NCBI RefSeq assembly: GCF_003234815.2
Contig: NZ_CP126279.1
Span: forward strand, 1,488,001 to 1,552,000
Source: Curtobacterium sp. MCBD17_035
GTDB lineage: Bacteria > Actinomycetota > Actinomycetes > Actinomycetales > Microbacteriaceae
Length of the DNA: 64,000 nt
Direction of reading: 5' to 3'
Positions 56,096 to 64,000 of this stretch are shown one piece after another (position 1 is the first letter of the stretch; each line of letters opens with the position of its first letter). The notes under the pieces were generated by a model. The model had not been told where the DNA came from. It saw only the letters and a list, made by a program, of their open reading frames with translations, and searched no databases. A program made the translations under genes and the position numbers.

Positions 56096-56101
56096 TACGC
56101 T
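56096..56101 (+). promoter_or_regulatory. -10 hexamer of leaderless promoter for the MFS gene
   Basis: TACGCT ends 7 nt before the ATG at 56109. Confidence 0.55.
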
Positions 56102-56108
56102 GGCGAGG

Positions 56109-57449
56109 ATGAACTCCCGCCGCTCGTGGACCGTCTGGTCCGTCGCCGTGCTCGCCTACGTGCTGGCCGTGCTGCAGCGGTCGTCGCTCGGTGTGTCGGG
56201 CGTCCAGGCGCAGGAGCGGTTCGCCGTGTCCGCGGCCGTGCTCTCGACGCTGGCGGTCGTGCAGATCGCGGTGTACGCGGGCCTCCAGATCCCGGTCGGG
56301 ATCCTGCTCGACCGGGTCGGGCCACGTCGGCTCGTCGCCGCCGGCGCGGCGTTGCTCGCGGTCGGTCAGGCGGTGGTCGCGATGTCACCGACGATCGGTC
56401 CCGCGATCGGCGGTCGGGTGCTCGTCGGCGCCGGCGACGCCATGACCTTCATCTCGGTGATCCGGCTGTTGCCGATGTGGTTCACCGGGCCGATCCTCCC
56501 GCAGATCTCGCAGTGGACCGGCAACCTGGGGCAGCTCGGGCAGATCGCTTCGGCGTTCCCGTTCGCGGTCCTGCTCCACGCCTCCGGGTGGAGCGCCGCG
56601 TACGGCGTCGCGGCCGCGGTGAGCCTCGCCGGGTTCGTGCTGGTCGCCGCGTTCGTCCGCAACGGTCCGATCGCGGTGCGGACGGACGCCATCCCGTTGC
56701 CCGGCTCGCGGCGCGGCGCGTTCTCGACGTTCGGGCAGGCGCTGCGGCGTCCCGGGACCCAGCTCGGCTTCTGGTCGCACTACGTCACGCAGTCGTCTGG
56801 GACCGTGTTCAGCCTGTTGTGGGGCGTGCCGATGCTCGAGCGCGGGCTCGGGTACTCCGCGACCGTGGCGGCGGCGTTCCTCACGGTAATCGTGCTCGTC
56901 GGGTTCGTGGTCGGCCCGGTCCTCGGGGTGCTCTGCGCACGCTTCCCGTTCCGGCGGTCGAACCTGGTGCTGACGATCGTGGGCGTCATCTTCGCCGCGT
57001 GGACGGCCGTGCTGCTCTGGCCCGGCGCTCCGCCGACGTGGCTCGTCGTCGTGCTCGTGGTGGTCCTCGGCGTGGGCGGCCCCGGGTCCCTCATCGGCTT
57101 CGACTTCGCGCGGACCTTCAACCCCGTCGGGTCGCTCGGTTCGGCGAACGGCGTCGTCAACGTCGGCGGGTTCCTGGCTGCCTTCGTCATGATGTACTGC
57201 ATCGGCGTCGTGCTCGACGCGGTCCACGACCACACGGGCGCGGCGGTCTTCGCGTGGTCGTCCTTCCGGGTCGCCCTGCTCGTGCAGTACGTCGTGGTGG
57301 GGTTCGGCGTGGTGATGCTCCTCGTCGCGCGGCACCGCACGCGAGCACGGATCCACGCCGAGGACGGAATACGCGTCGGCCCCCTCTGGGTTGCTCTGGT
57401 GCGGCGTATGCGCGCCGGCCGTACGACGGACGGGCCGACCAGACCCTGA
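56109..57449 (+). CDS. MFS transporter
   Basis: A 446-residue transporter with 12 predicted helices. The start (WSVAVLAYVLAVLQRSSLG) and the motif A-like loop LLDRVGPRRLVAAGAALLA are typical of MFS uptake carriers related to nitrate/sugar-phosphate type. Substrate is unknown. ATG 56109, leaderless. The 284-bp region after it leads to rpoD. Confidence 0.85.
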   Translation: MNSRRSWTVWSVAVLAYVLAVLQRSSLGVSGVQAQERFAVSAAVLSTLAVVQIAVYAGLQIPVGILLDRVGPRRLVAAGAALLAVGQAVVAMSPTIGPAIGGRVLVGAGDAMTFISVIRLLPMWFTGPILPQISQWTGNLGQLGQIASAFPFAVLLHASGWSAAYGVAAAVSLAGFVLVAAFVRNGPIAVRTDAIPLPGSRRGAFSTFGQALRRPGTQLGFWSHYVTQSSGTVFSLLWGVPMLERGLGYSATVAAAFLTVIVLVGFVVGPVLGVLCARFPFRRSNLVLTIVGVIFAAWTAVLLWPGAPPTWLVVVLVVVLGVGGPGSLIGFDFARTFNPVGSLGSANGVVNVGGFLAAFVMMYCIGVVLDAVHDHTGAAVFAWSSFRVALLVQYVVVGFGVVMLLVARHRTRARIHAEDGIRVGPLWVALVRRMRAGRTTDGPTRP

Positions 57450-57733
57450 CATCGCATCCCACCCGACCACGCATCGTGCGTTCGATCGACCTCGAGCGGA
57501 CGACACGCGTCGGGCGGCGGCGGGACGTGCAATAATGGCGTACGGACCCGTTCGGGTCCTGGTACGCCGATCAGCGGCGAGCTCCGGCTCGTGGTGATCG
57601 GGGCACGAGGACTTGACATGGGTCCTCATGCTGCCCGGAACGCAGGGTCCTGACGTCGGTCCGCCGACGGCGGGGGCAGGACAGCGAGGGGCCGTCACGA
57701 CCCAGGACGTGACACGACGAGAGAGGTGATCGC
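57450..57733 (+). promoter_or_regulatory. rpoD upstream region with hairpin
   Basis: A 6+5-bp stem (57539-57566: CGTAC-GGACCC and GGGTCC-TG-GTACG around GTTC) lies 5' of the sigma gene. A perfect TTGACA at 57613-57618 may be a -35 element, but I see no good -10 at the right distance. GAGAGGTGAT precedes the rpoD ATG. Confidence 0.45.
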
Positions 57734-59053
57734 ATGGCTGCCCGGAGCACGACGATCGATGCGACGAAGGCCACGGCCGACGCCGAGACGGTGGAGACCG
57801 CGACCGATGAGAACGCGGCACCCGCCGCGCCGAAGAAGCGCGCCCCCGCCAAGAAGGCCGCGCCGAAGAAGACGACCGCCAAGACCGCGCGCGGCAAGGC
57901 GGCCGCCCCCGCCGACGACGAGCCGGACACCGTCGAGGACGCGCCGGAGGACGCCGTCGACGTCGAGGCCGACGACACCGAGGTCGCGGCCGACTCCGAG
58001 GACAGCGACACCGAGGACGGCGAGGAGACCGAGTCCGAGGACACGGCGACCCCCGCGCCCGAGGCGGCCCCTCCGGCGGGCGCGCTCGTCATCTCGCAGG
58101 CCGACGACGACGAGGTCCCGGTCTACTCGACCACGATCACGGGCGCCACGGCGGACCCGGTCAAGGACTACCTGAAGCAGATCGGCAAGGTCCCGCTCCT
58201 GAACGCGGCCGAGGAGGTCGAGCTCGCGATGCGGATCGAGGCCGGCCTGTTCGCCGAGGACAAGCTCCAGCACGCGACGGGGCTGTCCAAGCAAGAGGAG
58301 CGTGAGCTCAAGTGGGTCGCCCGCGACGGTCAGCGCGCGAAGTCCCACCTGCTCGGTGCGAACCTCCGCCTCGTGGTGAGCCTCGCCAAGCGCTACACGG
58401 GTCGCGGCATGCAGTTCCTCGACCTCATCCAAGAGGGCAACCTCGGCCTCATCCGTGCCGTCGAGAAGTTCGACTACACGAAGGGCTTCAAGTTCTCGAC
58501 CTACGCGACCTGGTGGATCCGGCAGGCGATCACCCGCGCCATGGCGGACCAGGCGCGGACCATCCGCATCCCGGTCCACATGGTCGAGGTCATCAACAAG
58601 CTCGCCCGCGTCCAGCGGCAGATGTTGCAGGACCTCGGACGTGAGCCCACGCCCGAGGAGCTCGCGCGTGAACTCGACATGACGCCCGAGAAGGTCGTCG
58701 AGGTCCAGAAGTACGGCCGCGAGCCGATCTCGCTGCACACCCCGCTCGGCGAGGACGGCGACAGCGAGTTCGGTGACCTCATCGAGGACACCGAGGCCGT
58801 CGTCCCGGCGGACGCAGTGGGCTTCACGATGCTGCAGAAGCAGCTCGAGAGCCTGCTCGACTCGCTGTCCGAGCGCGAGGCGGGCGTCATCCGCATGCGC
58901 TTCGGGCTCGGCGACGGCATGCCGAAGACCCTCGACCAGATCGGCGACACGTTCGGCGTCACCCGCGAGCGCATCCGCCAGATCGAGTCGAAGACGATGG
59001 CGAAGCTGCGCCACCCGTCGCGGTCGCAGTCCCTGCGCGACTACCTCGAGTAG
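57734..59053 (+). CDS. rpoD: RNA polymerase primary sigma factor (SigA/RpoD)
   Basis: Housekeeping sigma factor, 439 residues. An Ala/Lys/Glu-rich N-terminal ~120 residues is typical of high-GC actinobacteria. Conserved regions follow: 1.2 ([16 protein letters not shown]), 2 ([38 protein letters not shown]), 3 and 4 ([20 protein letters not shown]). It is first in a run of genes murT-gatD-parE conserved in Microbacteriaceae. Confidence 0.97.
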   Translation: MAARSTTIDATKATADAETVETATDENAAPAAPKKRAPAKKAAPKKTTAKTARGKAAAPADDEPDTVEDAPEDAVDVEADDTEVAADSEDSDTEDGEETESEDTATPAPEAAPPAGALVISQADDDEVPVYSTTITGATADPVKDYLKQIGKVPLLNAAEEVELAMRIEAGLFAEDKLQHATGLSKQEERELKWVARDGQRAKSHLLGANLRLVVSLAKRYTGRGMQFLDLIQEGNLGLIRAVEKFDYTKGFKFSTYATWWIRQAITRAMADQARTIRIPVHMVEVINKLARVQRQMLQDLGREPTPEELARELDMTPEKVVEVQKYGREPISLHTPLGEDGDSEFGDLIEDTEAVVPADAVGFTMLQKQLESLLDSLSEREAGVIRMRFGLGDGMPKTLDQIGDTFGVTRERIRQIESKTMAKLRHPSRSQSLRDYLE

Positions 59054-59060
59054 GCCCCGC

Positions 59061-60320
59061 GTGCGTTTCGTCGTCCCGATCCTCATCGGGCGGATCCTCC
59101 GCGCCCTCGCTCGTGCGCGCGGCGGGGGGTCCGCCTACCCCGGCTACATCCTCCTCAAGCTCGTTCCCGACTTCCTCCGGCACGTGTCGCGGCAGTTCCC
59201 GAACGGGATCGTGTTCGTCCTGGGTTCGAACGGCAAGTCGACGACGACCCACATGATCTCCGAGATCATGCGGGCGCACGGGCTCCGCGTGTTCACGAAC
59301 CCGTCCGGGGCGAACCTGCCGCAGGGCATCGCGTCGGCGCTCCTCTCGGAGGTCGGGCTGACGGGACGCCTCAAGGCGGACATCGGCATCCTCGAGGTCG
59401 ACGAGGCCTTCGCCGTGGAGCTGTCCGGCATCCTCTCGCCGTCGACGGTCACGATGCTCAACGTGCAGGTGGACCAGCTGTACCGGTTCTTCGAGACGGA
59501 GCGCGTCGCGACGATGATGCTCGACACCGCGGCGACGTCGTCGCGGAACGTCATCACGAACCACGACGACCAGTTCCTCGACGCCTACGAGGGCCGGGCC
59601 GGCCAGCGGGTCCTGCGCTTCGGCGCCGCGCCCGAGGTCGTCGCTGCGGCCCCGAACGGATTGCAGAACGCGGACGACTTCGCCCGGGACGCGTCGGGCA
59701 CGACCGCCGCGGACGCCGAGGTCGTCGAGTCCACCGGGGACGCAGCGGTGGTCCGCTTCGGTGGGGCCGACATCCCGGTGCGGCTGCCGGCCCGGGGGCT
59801 GCACTACGCGGTGGACGCCGCTGCTGCCACCGCGACCGCTTCGGCCGCCCTCGGCGAGCAGTTCCGCGCGGAAGCGGTGACCCGGGCCTTCACCGCGATG
59901 AAGCCGGCCTACGGGCGTGGTGAGCGCATCCCGATCGCGGGAGAGCACGCCGAGTTCACCATGTTCAAGAACGCCGCGAGCCTGCAGCTCAACCTCGACG
60001 CCCTGTCGACGCCGCCCGAGCAGGTGCTCATGGCGATCGACGAGGGCACGCCGGACATCTCCTGGATCTACGACATCGACTTCTCGCATCTCGACCACGT
60101 GGACGTCGTGTCGGGTGACAAAGCGTGGCAGATCGCCCTCGCCCTCGAGTTCGCCGGGGTGCGGATCGGCCGTGTGGAGCCTGATGTCGAGGCCGCGATC
60201 CGACTGATGTCCGGACTCGGAGCGACGACGTCCGGTACGAAGCACTTCATCGTCAACTACGAGATCATGATGCTGGCCCGCAAGGCCCTCGGTCATCCCG
60301 ACCTGGAGAGGACGGCATGA
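59061..60320 (+). CDS. murT: MurT-like Mur ligase (lipid II isoglutaminyl synthase subunit family), no cysteines
   Basis: A 419-residue ATP-dependent ligase. The Mur-ligase core has the P-loop VLGSNGKSTTTHMISEI and the C-terminal DUF1727 has AIDEGTPDISWIYDIDFSHL, typical of MurT. The four-Cys zinc ribbon of true MurT is gone; the protein has no cysteine at all. In the known enzyme it activates the D-Glu alpha-carboxyl of lipid II for amidation. With a partner GatD lacking catalytic residues, another nitrogen donor is suspected. GTG 59061, 7 nt after the rpoD stop; stop overlaps gatD. Confidence 0.85.
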   Translation: MRFVVPILIGRILRALARARGGGSAYPGYILLKLVPDFLRHVSRQFPNGIVFVLGSNGKSTTTHMISEIMRAHGLRVFTNPSGANLPQGIASALLSEVGLTGRLKADIGILEVDEAFAVELSGILSPSTVTMLNVQVDQLYRFFETERVATMMLDTAATSSRNVITNHDDQFLDAYEGRAGQRVLRFGAAPEVVAAAPNGLQNADDFARDASGTTAADAEVVESTGDAAVVRFGGADIPVRLPARGLHYAVDAAAATATASAALGEQFRAEAVTRAFTAMKPAYGRGERIPIAGEHAEFTMFKNAASLQLNLDALSTPPEQVLMAIDEGTPDISWIYDIDFSHLDHVDVVSGDKAWQIALALEFAGVRIGRVEPDVEAAIRLMSGLGATTSGTKHFIVNYEIMMLARKALGHPDLERTA

Positions 60321-61087
60321 CGGCCGATTGCCTCACGATCCTGCACCTCTACCCGCGGCAGATGGGCGTCTCGGGCGACCGGGGGAACGTGACCGCCCTC
60401 GTCGCCCGCGCGGACGCCGCCGGGATCCCGACCGAGGTCGTGCGCCACGACGTCGGGGACAGCCTCCCGACGGACGCCGACGTCGTCGTGGTCGGCAACG
60501 GCCCGCTCAGCGCGATGCGCTCGCTCGGCGGGGACCCCGCCCGGCTCGCACCGTTCCTCCAGGACGCCGTCGCCGCCGGCGTGCCGCTCGTGGCGGTCGG
60601 TGGCGGCTACGACCTGGCGACCCGCGAGGTCGTCCCCACCGAGGGGACGCCGGTGACCGGCCTCGGGGTGTTCGACGCCCGCGCCGTGCGGGGCGCCGAG
60701 CGCCGGGTCAACTACTTCCTGCTCGACGTGCGTGCGACCCTGCCCGGCGGAGACCAACGCGTGGCGGGGTTCGAGGACCACGCGACCCGCATCGAGAACA
60801 TCGATCCCACGGCGGTGTTCGCGGACGTCGTGTCGGGCGGCGGCAACCAGGACGGCACCGGCACCGAGGGCTCGGCGACCGCCGCGGCGTTCGGCACCCA
60901 CACCCAGGGGCCGCTCCTGCCACTGAACCCGCACCTGACCGATGCGGTGTTGGCCGCCGCCACCGGTCGTCTGGGTCGCGAATACGCGCCGGATCCGGCC
61001 CGCACCGCCGCCGTGGACCGCTACGCTCGCGAGGCCCGCGCGGTGATCACGCGCTACGTCGACAAGGCGTTCAAGCGCATCGCCTGA
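60317..61087 (+). CDS. gatD: GatD-like glutamine amidotransferase, catalytic residues missing
   Basis: A 256-residue class I amidotransferase-fold protein. The family frame is intact: LHLYPRQMGVSGDRGNVTAL, RVAGFEDHATRIEN, GPLLPLNPHLTD. But the nucleophile elbow, normally AVCGGYQLLG, is AVGGGYDLATRE (Cys to Gly at residue 95), and the catalytic His of LHGPLLP is Gln (residue 197). It should not hydrolyse glutamine. It may still be a structural partner of MurT. ATG 60317 overlaps the murT stop. Confidence 0.85.
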   Translation: MTADCLTILHLYPRQMGVSGDRGNVTALVARADAAGIPTEVVRHDVGDSLPTDADVVVVGNGPLSAMRSLGGDPARLAPFLQDAVAAGVPLVAVGGGYDLATREVVPTEGTPVTGLGVFDARAVRGAERRVNYFLLDVRATLPGGDQRVAGFEDHATRIENIDPTAVFADVVSGGGNQDGTGTEGSATAAAFGTHTQGPLLPLNPHLTDAVLAAATGRLGREYAPDPARTAAVDRYAREARAVITRYVDKAFKRIA

Positions 61088-61121
61088 CGCGGTCGCGAGC
61101 GGCACACAGGCCGGGTACGCG

Positions 61122-61154
61122 AGAGGCCGGATCCCCGATGGGGATCCGGCCTCT
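61122..61154. terminator. bidirectional hairpin terminator
   Basis: 15-bp perfect stem (61122-61136 with 61140-61154, loop GAT) between gatD and the convergent small gene. Confidence 0.9.
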
Positions 61155-61198
61155 GTTCGTCGGACCGACCGCGGCGATCGCCGTGGCGGGGCCGGGCG

Positions 61199-61423
61199 CT
61201 ACTTGCTCTCGTAGAGACGGCTGGTCTCGTCGTGCCACTCGAGGGCGGTCGCGGCGAGCTTGTCCTTGAACTCGGCACCGTGGTGGGCGCAGAAGAGGAG
61301 CTCGCCGCTCGCCATCGTGGCTCGGATGTAGGCCTGCGCGCCGCAGCTGTCGCAGCGGTCGGCCGCCGTGAGCTGGTTGCTGCCGAGGTCGTCGATGGAG
61401 AGGTCCTGCACGGTCTGGGACAT
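61199..61423 (-). CDS. small zinc-binding actinobacterial protein (DUF7455-like)
   Basis: A 74-residue protein (LTAADRCDSCGAQAYIRATM, then LLFCAHHGAEFKDKL). CDSCG and CAHH form a likely zinc site. Members are found near parE/rpoD in many actinobacteria, role unknown. ATG 61423 follows GAGGAG. Longer upstream frames lack a ribosome site. Confidence 0.75.
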   Translation of the reverse strand: MSQTVQDLSIDDLGSNQLTAADRCDSCGAQAYIRATMASGELLFCAHHGAEFKDKLAATALEWHDETSRLYESK

Positions 61424-61640
61424 GGTGTGCTCCTCGTTGATCGGAGGCGGTGCCGGGGTTGGTGCGTCCATTTCAGCACGCGCTCCCTGGGATCCCCGCA
61501 TTGTGGTCGCGCTGTTTCGCTGACCGCGGATTCCGTCGACGGTCACCTGCGCGTCGCGGACACCGCCGGGAGGCGCGGGTCGGCCGAGCGTCGTGCGCTC
61601 ACGTCCGGGGTGGTGCGCCAGGAGCGTCACCGGTCGCGGG

Positions 61641-61646
61641 TAGCCT
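61641..61646 (+). promoter_or_regulatory. -10 hexamer of leaderless promoter for parE
   Basis: TAGCCT ends 6 nt before the GTG at 61653, in the 229-bp gap after the divergent small gene. Confidence 0.5.
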
Positions 61647-61652
61647 CGGCAG

Positions 61653-63779
61653 GTGAGTTCCGACTACAACGCCCGCCATCTCTCCGTGCTCGAAGGGCTC
61701 GAGGCGGTCCGCAAGCGTCCCGGGATGTACATCGGTTCGACGGACTCACGAGGGCTCATGCACTGCCTGTGGGAGATCATCGACAACTCCGTCGACGAGG
61801 CCCTCGCGGGCCACGGCGACGAGATCACGGTGCGGCTGCACGCGGACGGCAGCGTCGAGGTCGGGGACGTCGCGCGTGGCGTGCCCGTCGACGTCGAGCC
61901 GAAGACGGGGCTGACGGGCGTCGAGGTCGTGTTCACCAAGCTCCACGCGGGCGGCAAGTTCGGGTCCGGCTCGTACGCCGCGTCCGGCGGTCTGCACGGG
62001 GTCGGCGCATCCGTCGTGAACGCACTGTCGGAACGCCTCGACGTCGAGGTCGACCGCGGCGGCAAGACGTACGCGATGTCGTTCCACCGCGGTGAGCCCG
62101 GCGTGTTCGACGACGCTGCGGGCATCGGCCCGGACGCACCGTTCACCCCGTTCACCTCGGGCAGCGAGCTCCGATTGATCGGCAAGGTGAAGCGCGGCGT
62201 CACCGGCACGCGCGTCCGGTACTGGGCCGACCGGCAGATCTTCACCGCCGACGCGGTGTTCCAGCTCGGCGACCTGACGAACCGGGCGCGGCAGACGGCG
62301 TTCCTCGTGCCGGGTCTCGGCATCACCATCACCGACGAACGCCCGCACGCGATCGCCGCGGCGTCCCGGCTCGCCGAGGGGCAGGGCGCCGAGCGGCTCG
62401 AGGGACCGGTCGTCGAGCGGTTCCGGTTCGACGGTGGCATCAGCGAGTTCGCCGAACACCTCGCTCCGGACACGGCCGTGACCGACACGTGGCGCGTCAC
62501 GGGGACCGGTACCTTCACCGAGACCGTGCCGGTGCTCAACGACGCCGGGGCGATGGTCGCGACCGAGGTCGAGCGCACCTGCGAGGTCGACGTCGCGCTG
62601 CGCTGGGGGAGCGGCTACGAGACCGTGACCCGGAGCTTCGTCAACATCATCGCGACGCCGAAGGGCGGGACGCACCAGACGGGCTTCGAGAACGGTCTGA
62701 TGAAGGCGATCCGCGCGCAGGTGGACGCGAACGCCCGCAGGCTCAAGGTGGGGCAGGACAAGCTCGACAAGGACGACGTGCTCGCCGGACTCACCGCGGT
62801 GCTGACGGTGCGGCTGCCCGAGCCACAGTTCGAGGGGCAGACGAAGGAGATCCTCGGCACGCCGGCGGTCCGGCAGATCGTCGCGAACGTCGTGGCCGCC
62901 CGGATGACCGAGATCCTGACGTCGACGCAGCGGACCGAGAAGGCACAGTCGCAGGCGCTGCTCGAGAAGGTCGTCTCGGAGATGAAGTCCCGGATCTCCG
63001 CTCGCGCGCACAAGGAGACCCAGCGCCGCAAGAACGCGCTCGAGAGCTCGTCCCTGCCCACGAAGCTCGCTGACTGCCGGTCGAACGACGTCGCCGCGAG
63101 CGAACTCTTCATCGTCGAGGGCGACTCCGCGCTCGGCACCGCCAAGCTCGCCCGGAACAGCGAGTACCAGGCGCTGCTTCCGATCCGCGGCAAGATCCTC
63201 AACGTGCAGAAGGCCTCGGTGAGCGACATGCTCTCGAACGCCGAGTGCGCGTCGATCATCCAGGTGGTCGGAGCCGGATCCGGACGCTCGTTCGAGCTCG
63301 ACCAGGCCCGTTACGGCAAGGTCATCGTCATGAGCGACGCCGATGTCGATGGTGCGCACATCCGCACGCTGCTGCTGACGCTGTTCTTCCGGTACATGCG
63401 CCCGATGATCGAGGCCGGCCGGGTGTTCGCCGCCGTCCCGCCGTTGCACCGCGTCGTGGTGGTGAACCGGGGCAAGCCGAACGACACGCTGTACACGTAC
63501 TCGGAGCAGGAGCTGCAGGGCGTGCTCCGGAAGCTCGAGAAGTCGGGCAAGAAGTACCAGGAGCCGATCCAGCGCTACAAGGGCCTCGGCGAGATGGACG
63601 CCGACCAGCTCGCCGAGACCACGATGGACCGGGCGCACCGGACCCTCCGGCGCGTCAACGTCTCGGACGCCGAGAACGCCGCTCGGGTGTTCGAGCTGCT
63701 CATGGGCAACGACGTGGCGCCACGCAAGGAGTTCATCCTGGCCGGCCAGGGGCTCGACCGGGACCGCATCGACGCCTGA
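61653..63779 (+). CDS. parE: DNA topoisomerase IV subunit B / GyrB-type
   Basis: ATPase subunit of a type IIA topoisomerase, 708 residues. The GHKL ATP site has the N-box EIIDNSVDEALAG but an odd G1 box, GDVARGVPVDV, where DNGRG is usual. The transducer domain, TOPRIM (IVEGDSALGTAKLAR, DADVDGAHIRTLLL) and the C-terminal YKGLGEMDADQL are normal. Lies beside rpoD-murT-gatD, the ordinary place of parE in this family; gyrB-like identity cannot be fully excluded. Confidence 0.9.
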   Translation: MSSDYNARHLSVLEGLEAVRKRPGMYIGSTDSRGLMHCLWEIIDNSVDEALAGHGDEITVRLHADGSVEVGDVARGVPVDVEPKTGLTGVEVVFTKLHAGGKFGSGSYAASGGLHGVGASVVNALSERLDVEVDRGGKTYAMSFHRGEPGVFDDAAGIGPDAPFTPFTSGSELRLIGKVKRGVTGTRVRYWADRQIFTADAVFQLGDLTNRARQTAFLVPGLGITITDERPHAIAAASRLAEGQGAERLEGPVVERFRFDGGISEFAEHLAPDTAVTDTWRVTGTGTFTETVPVLNDAGAMVATEVERTCEVDVALRWGSGYETVTRSFVNIIATPKGGTHQTGFENGLMKAIRAQVDANARRLKVGQDKLDKDDVLAGLTAVLTVRLPEPQFEGQTKEILGTPAVRQIVANVVAARMTEILTSTQRTEKAQSQALLEKVVSEMKSRISARAHKETQRRKNALESSSLPTKLADCRSNDVAASELFIVEGDSALGTAKLARNSEYQALLPIRGKILNVQKASVSDMLSNAECASIIQVVGAGSGRSFELDQARYGKVIVMSDADVDGAHIRTLLLTLFFRYMRPMIEAGRVFAAVPPLHRVVVVNRGKPNDTLYTYSEQELQGVLRKLEKSGKKYQEPIQRYKGLGEMDADQLAETTMDRAHRTLRRVNVSDAENAARVFELLMGNDVAPRKEFILAGQGLDRDRIDA

Positions 63780-63793
63780 CCGGCCCAGGCCCC

Positions 63794-63841
63794 GGCCGCC
63801 CCGCGGGGTCGCCTTCCGGCCGCTCCGCGGGGTCGCCTTCC
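63794..63841 (+). repeat. tandem 24-bp repeat after parE
   Basis: Two copies of ggccgccccgcggggtcgcc-ttcc (63794-63817, 63818-63841; one base differs) and a partial third that runs into the stop codon of the last gene. Confidence 0.75.
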
Positions 63842-63848
63842 GGGCCCG

Positions 63849-64000
63849 CTACGCGGGGTCGGACTCCGCCCCGATGGGGACGGCGGGGCTCGCACCGATC
63901 GTGGTCACGACGGCCTCGAGCGGTGACCCGGACCCGTCGCGCTTGGACAACCAGTCGGGCAGTGTCCGGGCCGCGCCGTCCGGACCGAGCGCGTGCGGGG
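63849..64000 (-). CDS. C-terminal end of an unidentified gene, cut by window edge
   Basis: The minus strand reads an open frame ending PAVPIGAESDPA, with LGPDGAARTLPDWLSKRDGS upstream, and has host-like codon use. About 50 codons are visible. In related genomes a phosphatase-type gene may follow parE, but nothing here identifies it. Confidence 0.5.
   Translation of the reverse strand, partial: PHALGPDGAARTLPDWLSKRDGSGSPLEAVVTTIGASPAVPIGAESDPA

Overview
The window is a high-GC actinobacterial chromosome segment, most likely from Microbacteriaceae and possibly Curtobacterium (genus is inference). Pointers are the map - SPOR-like small gene, nadE, glnA2-glnE, glnA, RDD, DUF4191, sucB-lpd-pepA and rpoD-murT-gatD-parE gene order, an actinobacterial RNase P RNA, polyphosphate glucokinase, and the repeated use of leaderless promoters with a -10 hexamer 6-7 nt before the start codon.

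Layout. 1-4968: alpha-galactosidase (cut by the window edge) divergent from a sugar ABC importer and its LacI-type regulator. 5102-13797: PEP carboxylase, a membrane SpoIIE-type phosphatase, a sedolisin protease, a hypothetical protein, NIF3 and a coiled-coil protein with a degenerate zinc ribbon. 13889-16054: rnpB, then ppgK and map on the minus strand. 16135-34049: a 17.9-kb siphovirus-type prophage. 34398-40806: small protein, NAD synthetase, glnA2, glnE. 41371-45903: a three-gene polysaccharide operon (hyaluronan-synthase-like GT2, GH26-like hydrolase, UDP-glucose dehydrogenase). 46122-50383: GlnR-box-controlled glnA, RDD and DUF4191 proteins, and a possible pseudokinase. 50389-54999: 2-oxoglutarate dehydrogenase E2, dihydrolipoamide dehydrogenase, leucyl aminopeptidase. 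55105-64000: PAC2 protein, MFS transporter, sigma-A, MurT/GatD-like pair, small zinc protein, ParE, and the end of an unidentified gene.

The prophage is the clearest accessory element. A 15-bp core (cagttctggttcaac) is repeated at 16135-16149 and 34035-34049. It lies inside codons 9-13 of a small SPOR-like gene that normally follows map divergently. Integration leaves the host promoter and first codons behind at attL; at attR the phage supplies its own leaderless promoter, start codon and N-terminal codons, so the gene stays readable. The phage has integrase, excisionase-like HTH, an ATPase, HNH, terminase, portal, a fused protease-capsid protein and a complete-looking tail set, but no recognisable endolysin, holin or repressor. 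One head-tail gene carries a 5-bp tandem duplication that shifts its frame.

The most interesting host locus is murT-gatD (59061-61087). The GatD-like protein lacks both catalytic residues of the glutaminase (Cys to Gly, His to Gln) and the MurT-like protein has no cysteine at all, so its zinc ribbon is gone. Microbacteriaceae have B-type peptidoglycan, in which the D-Glu alpha-carboxyl that MurT/GatD normally amidates carries the cross-bridge. This suggests, as a testable inference, that the pair was repurposed to start that bridge.
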